Shown here: one piece after another, positions 1-7,141 of the stretch
How positions within the stretch are numbered: position 1 is the stretch's first letter
Layout of the letters: each line of letters begins with the position of its first letter
Source of the DNA: Dickeya zeae NCPPB 2538
Lineage (GTDB): Bacteria > Pseudomonadota > Gammaproteobacteria > Enterobacterales > Enterobacteriaceae
DNA length: 64,000 nucleotides
Assembly: GCF_000406165.1 (NCBI RefSeq)
Contig: NZ_CM001977.1
Location: 1,204,744 to 1,268,743 of the forward strand
Reading direction: 5' to 3'
The notes under the pieces: generated by a model
Databases searched by the model: none
Told to the model about the DNA's origin: nothing
What the model saw: the letters and a program-made list of their open reading frames with translations, nothing else
Made by a program: the position numbers and the translations under genes

Positions 1-129
1 GAATCCAGCTTGTTGTGCCGCCTGCTGCATGGCAGTAAACGCCGCGACCGCTTCAGGTTGCAGACGATGTGAACCGCTCAACGTCACCAGATGGCGGTCG
101 CTTTTGCCAGTCAGGCAGGCGGGGGACAT
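1..129 (-). CDS. Putative M15-family metallopeptidase, N-terminal fragment cut by the window edge
   Basis: Only the first 43 codons are visible; the rest lies beyond the left edge. The ATG at 129 overlaps the dapE stop codon as TGATG, so translation is probably coupled to dapE. The visible peptide begins MSPACLTGKSDRHLV and contains LSGSHRLQPEAV. From memory, a small M15 (VanY-like D,D-peptidase) family protein commonly follows dapE in soft-rot enterobacteria, and this N-terminus fits it. No catalytic residue is within the visible part, so the family call rests on context and recall rather than on motifs. Confidence 0.55.
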   Translation of the reverse strand, partial: MSPACLTGKSDRHLVTLSGSHRLQPEAVAAFTAMQQAAQQAGF

Positions 130-1256
130 CATGCGATCAATTGCTCCATAATACGTTGATACATGCGGCTGAGCAGTTGCAGGTCGGCAGCGCTAACGCA
201 CTCGTTCACTTTATGGATGGTGGCGTTGACCGGCCCCAATTCAACCACCTGAGTGCCCATACGAGCAATAAATCGCCCGTCTGACGTTCCGCCGGTAGTC
301 AGGAGTTGCGGCGTGATTTCGCTGTAGTGTTCCACCGCGTTGACGACGGCATCGACCAATTCGCCGCGTCCGGTCAGGAATGGGTGACCAGATAACTGCC
401 ATTCCAGCGTGTAATTAAGCTGGTGACTATCGAGCAGAGTCTTGACCTGCTCTTTAATCAGTTCATCGGTCAGCTCAGTGCTAAAGCGGAAATTGAACTG
501 AACGAACAGTTCGCCGGGGATAACGTTATTGCTACCGGTACCGGCGTTAATATTGGCTATCTGCATGCTAGTAGGCGGGAAGAACTCATTGCCCTGATCC
601 CAGACGGTCTCCACCAGCTCATTGAGTGCGGACATCGCCCGATGCACCGGGTTATCCGCCAGATGTGGGTAAGCAACATGCCCCTGAACACCGTGAACCC
701 GCAGATTGGCGGTGATGGAGCCGCGTCGGCCATTTTTCACCACATCGCCAACACGTTCGGTACTGGATGGCTCGCCGACCAGGCAATAGTCCAACCGTTC
801 CTGACGCGCCATCAATGCTTCGACCACCTTGACGGTACCGTTAACGGCACTGGCTTCTTCGTCAGAGGTGATGAGAAACGCCAGCCGCCCCTGATGATTA
901 GGATGCGCAGCAACGAAACGTTCTGCTGCCACCACCATGGCGGCCAGCGAGCCTTTCATGTCTGCCGCACCGCGCCCAAACAACATGCCATCGCGAATGG
1001 TGGGTTCAAAGGGGGGGGTCTGCCACTGGCTTTGGTTGCCAACCGGTACCACATCAGTGTGACCGGCAAATGCCAGTGTCTTTCCCTGGCCTCGCCAGGC
1101 CCAGAAATTCTGGGTATCACCGAAATCCATTGCTTCAATAATAAAGCCGATAGCTTTCAGACGCTCAATCATCAGTGCCTGACAGCCCGCGTCATCGGGG
1201 CTGAGGGACGGGCGTTTAATGAGTTGCTGGGCCAGTTCAATTACCGGGCAAGACAT
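129..1256 (-). CDS. dapE: Succinyl-diaminopimelate desuccinylase
   Basis: DapE hydrolyses N-succinyl-L,L-diaminopimelate to L,L-diaminopimelate and succinate in the cytoplasm, feeding lysine and peptidoglycan synthesis. The 375-residue length is normal for the family. M20 metallopeptidase signatures are clear: FAGHTDVVPVG holds the first metal His and Asp, GRGAADMKG the bridging Asp, TSDEEA the catalytic Glu pair, and GGTSDGRF the conserved C-terminal region. I chose the ATG at 1256 (MSCPVIELAQQL) because the longer reading frame back to 1325 runs through yffB and has no family similarity. The start overlaps the end of yffB by 20 bp, the same arrangement as in E. coli, so the two are probably co-transcribed with the M15-like gene downstream. 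Confidence 0.97.
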   Translation of the reverse strand: MSCPVIELAQQLIKRPSLSPDDAGCQALMIERLKAIGFIIEAMDFGDTQNFWAWRGQGKTLAFAGHTDVVPVGNQSQWQTPPFEPTIRDGMLFGRGAADMKGSLAAMVVAAERFVAAHPNHQGRLAFLITSDEEASAVNGTVKVVEALMARQERLDYCLVGEPSSTERVGDVVKNGRRGSITANLRVHGVQGHVAYPHLADNPVHRAMSALNELVETVWDQGNEFFPPTSMQIANINAGTGSNNVIPGELFVQFNFRFSTELTDELIKEQVKTLLDSHQLNYTLEWQLSGHPFLTGRGELVDAVVNAVEHYSEITPQLLTTGGTSDGRFIARMGTQVVELGPVNATIHKVNECVSAADLQLLSRMYQRIMEQLIA

Positions 1257-1620
1257 GTGCGGTATTCTCCGTAAAAAAGTGCTGATAGCTGTCGTCACTA
1301 AAACCAAGCAGGGTTTTCCCATCATCGGTTACCAGTAACGGGCGTTTTATCAACGCCGGTTGCTCCAGCATAACAGCTTTTGCCGCCACGTCGTTGTTGA
1401 TGCTGTTACGATAGGCTTCGTCCAGCTTACGCCAGGTGGTGCCGCGGGTGTTGAGCAACGGCTGCCAGCCGATGTCATCTATAAATGATTGCAGACGCTC
1501 TGCGGTTAACCCGTCTGCCCGGTAGTCGTGGAAGCGATAGTCGATACGATGCTCTTCCAGCCAGCGACGGGCCTTCTTTATGGTGTCGCAGTTCTTGATT
1601 CCGTACAGGATGATAGCCAT
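1237..1620 (-). CDS. yffB: ArsC/Spx-family reductase YffB
   Basis: A 127-residue thioredoxin-fold protein of the ArsC/Spx family. The N-terminus reads MAIILYGIKNCDTIKKARRW. It carries a single cysteine in the loop (NCDTIKKA) instead of a redox CXXC pair, as is typical of YffB. The family is thought to act as a glutathione-dependent thiol reductase, but its physiological substrate is not established. It is not a proven arsenate reductase and there are no ars genes nearby. It lies directly upstream of dapE with a 20 bp overlap, matching the conserved enterobacterial yffB-dapE pair. The ATG at 1620 is the only sensible start. Confidence 0.93.
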   Translation of the reverse strand: MAIILYGIKNCDTIKKARRWLEEHRIDYRFHDYRADGLTAERLQSFIDDIGWQPLLNTRGTTWRKLDEAYRNSINNDVAAKAVMLEQPALIKRPLLVTDDGKTLLGFSDDSYQHFFTENTAHVLPGN

Positions 1621-1805
1621 ATATTTAAAACTCGTTATTTTTCATGTTATAAGGCGAAAAAGCATACCGCATAACGATGAAATACGGCAGAGTATTAAAA
1701 TTATCTTAAGAAATCATAGGGTTGGAATTAACGAAAAGTTGCGGAAATGCGAAAGAGAGCACATTTCTGCGCCCCAAAGTCTTTATCTTGGTCAAAAAAG
1801 AAGCG

Positions 1806-1811
1806 TATAAT
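1806..1811 (+). promoter_or_regulatory. Candidate -10 hexamer for ypfM
   Basis: A perfect TATAAT lies 38 bp before the ypfM start. No good -35 hexamer is visible at the right distance; TTATCT would give a 17 bp spacer. The call rests on the -10 alone. Confidence 0.45.
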
Positions 1812-1849
1812 AACCCCGTAAGACCACAAAGCCTTAAGGAGCTACCAAC

Positions 1850-1909
1850 ATGATCGAAATCGAACTCAACAACTGGAAAAGCTTCATCGACGCAATGCTG
1901 CGTAAGTAA
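1850..1909 (+). CDS. ypfM: Small protein YpfM, 19 residues
   Basis: A 19-codon ORF encodes MIEIELNNWKSFIDAMLRK. E. coli YpfM, as I recall it, is also 19 residues, with the pattern MIE-x-EL-x-NWK-x-FIE-x-MLRK, so 13 or more positions match. A strong ribosome binding site (TAAGGAG) sits 7 bp before the ATG, and a TATAAT lies upstream. It is divergent from yffB, as in E. coli, and is followed by an intrinsic terminator at 1983-2014. The function is unknown. The sequence looks like one amphipathic helix with acidic start and basic end. Conservation at this short length, in the same locus, argues that it is really translated. Confidence 0.82.
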   Translation: MIEIELNNWKSFIDAMLRK

Positions 1910-1982
1910 TTGCTGATGTATTTAGACTAGTACAATTTTATTTACTGTCATTAGTTACCAGGACCCATATTGAGTGTCACCA

Positions 1983-2014
1983 AAGCAGCAACCCACGGGT
2001 TGCTGCTTTTTTTA
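1983..2014 (+). terminator. Intrinsic terminator after ypfM
   Basis: A 12 bp perfect stem (AAGCAGCAACCC paired with GGGTTGCTGCTT, 2-base loop) is followed by a run of seven T. It ends the ypfM transcript about 75 nt after its stop codon. Confidence 0.88.
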
Positions 2015-2635
2015 TGTGACTGACAGCGCTTTTAATGAGCTGATTTATAAAAATTAATTTTCGCTTAAGGTGGTTGTGTTATCCATAAAATCCCCCGTTT
2101 TACCTCATTTTTCTCTTTTCATTTTTGTGATCTATGTCGCTAATTTTCGCTCATGTTTTTCAGATTTCTGCCGCCGGTAGCGAAGGGTAAATGAGGAAGC
2201 CTGAGTAAATAAAAGAGGCTATTATTTGCATTTGTCGTTCCCCATATCGGTGAGCCACGTCGATCGAGGATTAAGGTGGTAAAGGCATAAGGTGATAACG
2301 GTATCCGCAGGCAAAGATAAATGGGTTGGGTGACGCCAGAGTCGTAGTGAATGTGATCCCGGTTCAGGCCATCGGCATCTCAGTTTATCGCCCCGGAGTT
2401 TGCGATGGCCGCGGTGCTAGTAAAATGTACTAATAAAAAGAGAGTGGCCACCCACGCATAAGATGCCAAATAATGGCGTTGCGACTGGTAAATCTGTGGG
2501 GTGAATGGAGCCAGTTCGCTTTTTTATCATGTTTTATCACTTTTTGGTGATGTTCGGCTGGACAAATGCGCCGCTACTTGCTGTACTGTATTTGACACAG
2601 ATTTTGTGTCGTTCATTCATGTAAAGGTAAGTTTG
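2015..2635. other. Gene-free 620 bp between ypfM terminator and cspE
   Basis: No ORF with coding character was found on either strand. The 3' part must hold the cspE promoter and its untranslated leader. A TTGACA at 2592-2597 is the best -35 candidate, but no good -10 follows at 16-18 bp. E. coli has pagP upstream of cspE; no pagP-like ORF is present here. The middle of the region shows no clear hairpin with a U tract, so I cannot support a small RNA gene. Confidence 0.5.
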
Positions 2636-2845
2636 ATGTCTAAGATTAAAGGTAGCGTTAAGTGGTTTAATGAGTCCAAAGGATTCGGTTTCATTACTCC
2701 GGAAGATGGCAGCAAGGACGTATTCGTTCACTTTTCTGCTATCCAGAGCAACGGTTTCAAAACCCTGGCTGAAGGTCAGCGCGTAGAGTTTGAAATCACC
2801 AGCGGCGCTAAAGGACCTTCTGCTGCTAACGTTATCGCTATTTAA
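2636..2845 (+). CDS. cspE: Cold-shock-family RNA chaperone CspE
   Basis: A 69-residue OB-fold protein, nearly identical to E. coli CspE as recalled. It binds single-stranded RNA, melts secondary structure and acts as a transcription antiterminator. Both RNA-binding motifs are present: KGFGFI (RNP1) and VFVHFS (RNP2). The start is the ATG at 2636 (MSKIKGSVKWF); the 45 extra in-frame codons upstream have no family similarity. The gene is single and is followed by a strong terminator shared with the convergent crcB. The C-terminus SAANVIAI matches CspE better than CspA or CspC. Confidence 0.96.
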   Translation: MSKIKGSVKWFNESKGFGFITPEDGSKDVFVHFSAIQSNGFKTLAEGQRVEFEITSGAKGPSAANVIAI

Positions 2846-2861
2846 TTATACCGATTTCCTG

Positions 2862-2886
2862 AAAAACCCGCCTTATGGCGGGTTTT
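2862..2886. terminator. Bidirectional terminator between cspE and crcB
   Basis: AAAAACCCGCC and GGCGGGTTTTT pair around a TTAT loop. A-rich and T-rich flanks on both sides allow it to end cspE rightwards and crcB leftwards. Confidence 0.88.
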
Positions 2887-2908
2887 TATTTTGTATTTTA
2901 CTCTTCTC

Positions 2909-3292
2909 TTAATGGGTGCTCAGCCAGCCCATCAGCGCAAATGCCAGTGCCGTCATCATCAGTGAACCAAGCAAATTAAGCAGCAGATTGAACAACGCCG
3001 CTGCCCATTCACCGCTTTGCAGTAAGGTCACCATTTCGTAGGAAAAGGTGGAAAACGTTGTCAGCCCACCGCAGAAACCGGTTGTGAGCAACAGTTTCCA
3101 GTGTGGCGGAAGATCAGGCTGGCGGATGAAATAGCTCATGCAGGCACCAATAATGAAGGCGCCTGACAGGTTTGCCAGCAGTGTGCCTGCTGGAATCTGA
3201 GGAAACAGGCTGTTAAACCGCACACTCAATTGCCAGCGTGCGACGCTGCCAATCCCACCGCCAAGAAAAATAGCAAGTAACGTACTGTACAT
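2909..3292 (-). CDS. crcB: Fluoride channel CrcB/Fluc
   Basis: A 127-residue membrane protein of the Fluc family, which exports fluoride passively as an antiparallel dimer in the inner membrane. Four hydrophobic helices are visible at about 2-20, 32-55, 65-92 and 97-124. Conserved features include GGGIGSVARW near the N-terminus, TLLANLSGAF, and TGFCGGLTTFSTFS, which carries the filter phenylalanines and the central sodium-site turn. The ATG at 3292 is preferred over the GTG at 3298 because MYSTLLAIF begins at the first helix and an AAGGTG ribosome site precedes it. A fluoride riboswitch lies upstream at 3363-3412, which independently supports the function. Confidence 0.97.
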   Translation of the reverse strand: MYSTLLAIFLGGGIGSVARWQLSVRFNSLFPQIPAGTLLANLSGAFIIGACMSYFIRQPDLPPHWKLLLTTGFCGGLTTFSTFSYEMVTLLQSGEWAAALFNLLLNLLGSLMMTALAFALMGWLSTH

Positions 3293-3362
3293 AGTCACCT
3301 TTTCGTTCAGGGGTAAGTTAGACTACTCTCGAAAGGGCACGCGTGATGCCGATTGAGGGACG

Positions 3363-3412
3363 CGTAGACATCATCAGCCGGAAAGGCGGTTATGGAGGAA
3401 TGTCATCTCCGT
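3363..3412 (-). promoter_or_regulatory. Fluoride riboswitch (crcB motif)
   Basis: Read on the minus strand, the segment contains GGAGATGACATTCCTCC, then ATAACCGCC, then GGCTGATGATGTCTACG. This matches the crcB RNA layout: a GGNGATG-N3-TTCNCC first hairpin, a TAACCGCC joining strand that forms the pseudoknot, a second hairpin, and a closing CTGATGATG-like segment. It sits about 70 nt before the crcB start on the same strand. No intrinsic terminator follows, so control is more likely at translation initiation; that last point is an inference. Confidence 0.88.
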
Positions 3413-3503
3413 TACTGTCTGATAAAGTTTACCTATATGCCGATGTGTTTTGTAGCCGTGGTAGTTTTACCAAATGTATCCGCCTGTTATGAAGGAGCCT
3501 GAT

Positions 3504-4292
3504 ATGAAGGTGGCGCTTGGTCAATTTGCTGTTCAGCGTTTATGGCAGGACAATGCCCAGACCTGCATGACATTAATGGTACAGGCTGCCTCTGTCGGTG
3601 CTGATCTGCTGGTGTTGCCGGAGGCTGTTCTGGCGCGTGATAACGCGGACCCGGAATGGGGCGTCGGGTGTGCCCAACCGATAACTGGCCCTTTTGTTAG
3701 CCAGTTGCTAGCTGCGAGTCAGTCACTGGATATCAGCGTTGTGTTTACCTTGCATACCCCGGCGCCAGAAGGGAAGGTGCATAACACATTGCTGGTTATC
3801 CGGCGGGGAGAAGTCCTGGCTCATTACCATAAATTGCATTTGTACGATGCTTTCTCGGTTCAGGAATCTCGTCGGGTGACGCCGGGCAATGCGTTGCCTC
3901 CAGTGGTGGAGATAGCGGGAATGCGAGTTGGGCTGATGGTGTGCTACGACATTCGTTTTGCCGAGATGGCGCGTCAGTTGGCGATCAGCGGAGCTGATGT
4001 TCTGGTCGTCCCGGCGGCCTGGGTGAAAGGTCCGCACAAAGAAGCGCACTGGGAGTTACTGGCGCGAACTCGAGCGCTGGAAAATACCTGTTATCTGGTC
4101 GCGACCGGTGAGTGTGGCGACAGGAATATCGGCAATAGCATGGTGATAGACCCTATGGGGGTAGTGATTGCTCAGGCTGCTGAGCAACCGGAGTTGCTGT
4201 TGGCGGAATTGAACCTGGAGCGAATTCAAACCGTTCGTCGCCAGTTACCTGTGCTACATCACAATCGCTTTAAGCCACCTGTATTACGATAA
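3504..4292 (+). CDS. ybeM: Nitrilase-superfamily amidase (YbeM / Nit1-like deaminated glutathione amidase)
   Basis: A 262-residue carbon-nitrogen hydrolase. The catalytic triad is visible: Glu in VLPEAVLA, Lys in YHKLHLYDAF and the nucleophile Cys in MVCYDIRF. The closest named group is Nit1/YbeM, which hydrolyses deaminated glutathione, a side product of transaminases, and so acts in metabolite repair. The start at 3504 (MKVALGQFAVQR) is chosen because AAGGAG precedes it by 7 bp and the strand begins directly with the first beta strand. The gene stands alone between crcB and tatE, as in E. coli, where ybeM lies near tatE. E. coli K-12 ybeM is often described as disrupted; this copy is intact. 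Confidence 0.88.
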   Translation: MKVALGQFAVQRLWQDNAQTCMTLMVQAASVGADLLVLPEAVLARDNADPEWGVGCAQPITGPFVSQLLAASQSLDISVVFTLHTPAPEGKVHNTLLVIRRGEVLAHYHKLHLYDAFSVQESRRVTPGNALPPVVEIAGMRVGLMVCYDIRFAEMARQLAISGADVLVVPAAWVKGPHKEAHWELLARTRALENTCYLVATGECGDRNIGNSMVIDPMGVVIAQAAEQPELLLAELNLERIQTVRRQLPVLHHNRFKPPVLR

Positions 4293-4453
4293 GAGTAAGG
4301 CTTTCTTGGTCGGGTAAAAATATCGGGTATTGCGTTGCGTCTTACTTTGTTACAGATAGGCATTGCCTTATCCGGTATATCGATTTAAAAAGAGCATTAT
4401 TAGTGCATTAAAGCGCGCTGGCTTTTCCAGCTCACATTATCAGGTAGGTATGT

Positions 4454-4663
4454 ATGGAAGGTATCAGTATTGCCAAACTTTTAGTGATTGGCGCCTTGAT
4501 TGTTCTGCTGTTTGGCACCAATAAATTGCGCAGTCTGGGCGGCGATCTGGGCGCGGCTATCAAAGGCTTCAAAAAAGCCATGAACGATGATCAGCCAGCG
4601 GCGAAATCTTCCGCTCAGGACGAACATCCAGCAGCTATCAGCGAAACGCGCCCGAAAGAATAA
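4454..4663 (+). CDS. tatE: Twin-arginine translocase subunit TatE
   Basis: A 69-residue TatA-family protein, a minor partner of TatA in the Tat pathway, which moves folded proteins across the inner membrane. It has a short N-terminal transmembrane helix (about residues 5-21, AKLLVIGALIVLLFG), a hinge, and an amphipathic helix (LRSLGGDLGAAIKGFKKAM). A short acidic and polar tail follows. The N-terminus MEGISIAKLL resembles TatE (MGEISITKLL in E. coli), and the position beside lipA is the tatE locus rather than tatABC. Terminator at 4689-4720 follows. Confidence 0.94.
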   Translation: MEGISIAKLLVIGALIVLLFGTNKLRSLGGDLGAAIKGFKKAMNDDQPAAKSSAQDEHPAAISETRPKE

Positions 4664-4688
4664 GCGCATCACTGACAGTATCAAAACG

Positions 4689-4720
4689 AAAAAGCGGAGG
4701 GGGTCACCCATCCGCTTTTT
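4689..4720. terminator. Bidirectional terminator between tatE and lipA
   Basis: AAAAAGCGGA pairs with TCCGCTTTTT around a G-rich/CCC loop that can extend the stem. It lies between the convergent genes tatE and lipA and has A/T runs on both sides. Confidence 0.8.
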
Positions 4721-4766
4721 GTGTTGCTTGTGTTTTTGGTAAGGGAATATTGCAGGCAATAACCTG

Positions 4767-5732
4767 TTATTTCACTTCAATCCCTTTGGCCTGCAGGTCT
4801 GCATGGTAGGAAGAGCGGACAAACGGCCCACAGGCGGCATGGGTAAAGCCCATTGCCAGCGCTTCCGCTTTCATTTCTTCGAATTCTTCCGGTGGTACAT
4901 AACGTTGTACCGGCAGGTGATGACGGCTTGGCTGAAGGTATTGTCCCAACGTGAGCATGGTTACACCGTGTCGACGCAAATCGCGCATCACATCCAGAAT
5001 TTCGTCGTTGGTTTCACCCAAGCCCACCATCAGACCGGATTTGGTCGGAATGCTTGGATGCGACGCTTTGAATTTCTCCAGCAATTTTAGCGACCATTCA
5101 TAATCGGCACCCGGACGAACCTGACGATAAAGACGCGGTACGTTTTCCAGATTATGGTTGAACACGTCTGGCGGGGTGGCAGTTAGGATATCCAGCGCCC
5201 GGTCCATACGGCCACGAAAATCCGGCACCAGTGTTTCGATTCTGATGGTTGGGTTTTTGCGGCGTATCGCACTGATACAGTCGGCAAAGTGCTGTGCACC
5301 GCCATCGCGCAGGTCATCACGGTCAACCGATGTGATGACCACATAACGTAATCCCATATCATGGATAGTTTGCGCCAGTTTTTCCGGCTCGTTGGCATCG
5401 GGCGTCAGCGGGCGGCCGTGGGCAACATCACAGAATGGGCAACGGCGGGTGCAGATAGCCCCGAGGATCATGAACGTGGCAGTACCGTGATTAAAGCACT
5501 CTGCCAGGTTAGGGCAGGAGGCTTCTTCGCAAACCGAGTGCAGACCATTGCGGCGCATGGCGTCCTTGATGCCCTGAATCCGGCTGGAGTCCGCAGGTAA
5601 TTTTATCTTCATCCATTCTGGTTTGCGGAGCATTTCCTGACGCTCGGTAGCGACGGTCCGTACCGGGATCAGGGCCATTTTGTCTGCATCGCGGTATTTA
5701 ACGCCACGTTCGATCTGAATCGGTTTACTCAT
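4767..5732 (-). CDS. lipA: Lipoyl synthase
   Basis: LipA is a radical-SAM enzyme that inserts two sulfur atoms at C6 and C8 of protein-bound octanoyl groups, finishing lipoate on E2 and H proteins. At 321 residues it has the usual length. The auxiliary [4Fe-4S] cluster cysteines are C68, C73 and C79 (CEEASCPNLAEC). The radical-SAM cluster cysteines are C94, C98 and C101 (CTRRCPFC). The conserved C-terminal RSSYHAD, which supplies the serine ligand to the auxiliary cluster, is present. It is downstream of lipB on the same strand with a 190 bp gap. The E. coli ybeF gene that lies between them is absent here. Confidence 0.98.
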   Translation of the reverse strand: MSKPIQIERGVKYRDADKMALIPVRTVATERQEMLRKPEWMKIKLPADSSRIQGIKDAMRRNGLHSVCEEASCPNLAECFNHGTATFMILGAICTRRCPFCDVAHGRPLTPDANEPEKLAQTIHDMGLRYVVITSVDRDDLRDGGAQHFADCISAIRRKNPTIRIETLVPDFRGRMDRALDILTATPPDVFNHNLENVPRLYRQVRPGADYEWSLKLLEKFKASHPSIPTKSGLMVGLGETNDEILDVMRDLRRHGVTMLTLGQYLQPSRHHLPVQRYVPPEEFEEMKAEALAMGFTHAACGPFVRSSYHADLQAKGIEVK

Positions 5733-5922
5733 GGTTGCGTAATTTCCAGTTCTGAATCGCTGTTATGAATTTATCTAAAATTCATTGGATTACGTGAGTG
5801 ATTAAACTTTTTTTTAAAAAACTCACAAAATTATATCATCTTTGTCCTCTGACGCGCAGCCATAGAACAACAAAATGCAGAAACAATGTAAATAAACTGT
5901 AACTGAATGGTTTTGGGCGACG

Positions 5923-6633
5923 TTATTCTGCATGCAGCGGGTATGGTTCCCCTTGCTGTGACCAGTCCCAGTCCAGCCATTCCTGCTGTTGGTAGTCCAA
6001 CTGTGCCATAAACGCGTTCACCATGACTGGTGCAGTGTCAGCTACCGTCGTACCGGGAACCAGTTCACTGAGCTGGGTCATGCTCATACCGGCATAGCCG
6101 CAAGGGTTGATACGCAGGAAAGGGGACAGATCCATCGCAATATTTAGCGCCAGACCATGAAACGAACAACCATGCCGGATACGCAATCCCAGTGAGCAAA
6201 TTTTACGCTCGCCGACATAGACGCCGGGAGCATCCGCGCGGGCATGCGCTTCAACAGCATAATGCGCCAGCGTGTTGATAACGGTATTCTCGATAGCGGT
6301 TACTAACTGGCGTACGCCCACTTTACGTCTTTTGATATCAATCAGCACATACATCACCTGCTGGCCGGGGCCGTGATAGGTGACCTGACCACCGCGATCG
6401 CTTTGGATCACCGGAATATCAGCGGGCATCAGGACGTGCTCGGCTTTGCCTGCCTGACCTTGGGTAAAAACGGGCAGGTGCTGCACCAGCCATAACTCGT
6501 CGGCGCTGCGGCTGTCCCGCTGCTCGGTAAAGGTATGCATGGCCTGCGATACTGGTTCATAAGGCTGTATGCCTAATTGACGCACTATGATCGTGTTGCG
6601 TGCTGTGAGCGTATCCTGTTGCAAGAGTGTCAT
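5923..6633 (-). CDS. lipB: Octanoyl-[ACP]:protein octanoyltransferase
   Basis: LipB transfers octanoate from acyl-carrier protein to lipoyl domains, providing the substrate for LipA. The 236-residue protein has the family core GQAGKAEH, RGGQVTYHGPGQ, and the catalytic Lys (VYVGERKICSLG) and Cys (RINPCGYAG). The N-terminus is about 20 residues longer than E. coli LipB by recall (extra TLLQQDTLTAR), using the ATG at 6633; no later ATG would retain the conserved VRQLGIQPYEPV. The gene lies downstream of ybeD, as in E. coli. Confidence 0.97.
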   Translation of the reverse strand: MTLLQQDTLTARNTIIVRQLGIQPYEPVSQAMHTFTEQRDSRSADELWLVQHLPVFTQGQAGKAEHVLMPADIPVIQSDRGGQVTYHGPGQQVMYVLIDIKRRKVGVRQLVTAIENTVINTLAHYAVEAHARADAPGVYVGERKICSLGLRIRHGCSFHGLALNIAMDLSPFLRINPCGYAGMSMTQLSELVPGTTVADTAPVMVNAFMAQLDYQQQEWLDWDWSQQGEPYPLHAE

Positions 6634-6743
6634 CGTCGGGTAAAGAAGGGATGAGCGTAATTATAGCGAGGGGCGACTTGAGCGAATAGCGCTTTCCTCG
6701 CTTGTCTCCGGATTAGGGAGACAAGGCAGGAGAATCGCGCTGG

Positions 6744-7007
6744 TTAGAGCACGACACGCACGATATCGATGTTACCCAGTTCTTCGTAGAGCGTTTCAAC
6801 CTGCTCAATATGGGTTGCGGTGATGGTAATCGACACGGAGTGGTAGTTGCCCTTGGTACTGGGTTTGACCTGTGGGGTGTAGTCACCGGGAGCATGGCGT
6901 TGGACCACTTCCACAACCAGATCCACCAGCTCCGGTTTTGCCAATCCCATGACCTTGTAGGTAAATGAACATGGAAATTCAAGCAGTTCGTTGAGTTTGG
7001 TTTTCAT
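6744..7007 (-). CDS. ybeD: Conserved ACT-like domain protein YbeD (UPF0250)
   Basis: An 87-residue protein starting MKTKLNELLEFPCSFTYKVMG. The YbeD fold resembles the ACT-type regulatory domain, and the family almost always sits between dacA and lipB. No catalytic residues are evident and the function is unknown; a regulatory role in lipoate metabolism has been proposed only from context. The start at 7007 is preferred because a ribosome site (GGAGTCACC) precedes it and 13 upstream codons in the open frame are non-conserved. Confidence 0.94.
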   Translation of the reverse strand: MKTKLNELLEFPCSFTYKVMGLAKPELVDLVVEVVQRHAPGDYTPQVKPSTKGNYHSVSITITATHIEQVETLYEELGNIDIVRVVL

Positions 7008-7141
7008 GGTGACTCCAGAGTTATTCATTAGTACAAAAATTACCACTCCCGCCGAAGCGGGAGTGGATAAGTATGACCGAAAGCGGGCTGTCGATCCTTA
7101 AGTGAGCAACATAAGGGCGGTTGCTCAGGATTCAAGGGGGA

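Noticed and set aside
423..1274. 283-codon plus-strand ORF opposite dapE
   Set aside because: It is fully antisense to dapE, has no recognisable domain, and its composition is what an opposite-strand frame of a GC-rich gene gives.
1970..2023. 18-codon TTG-start ORF after ypfM with an AGGA upstream
   Set aside because: It runs straight through the intrinsic terminator stem and its residues simply read that stem; no independent support.
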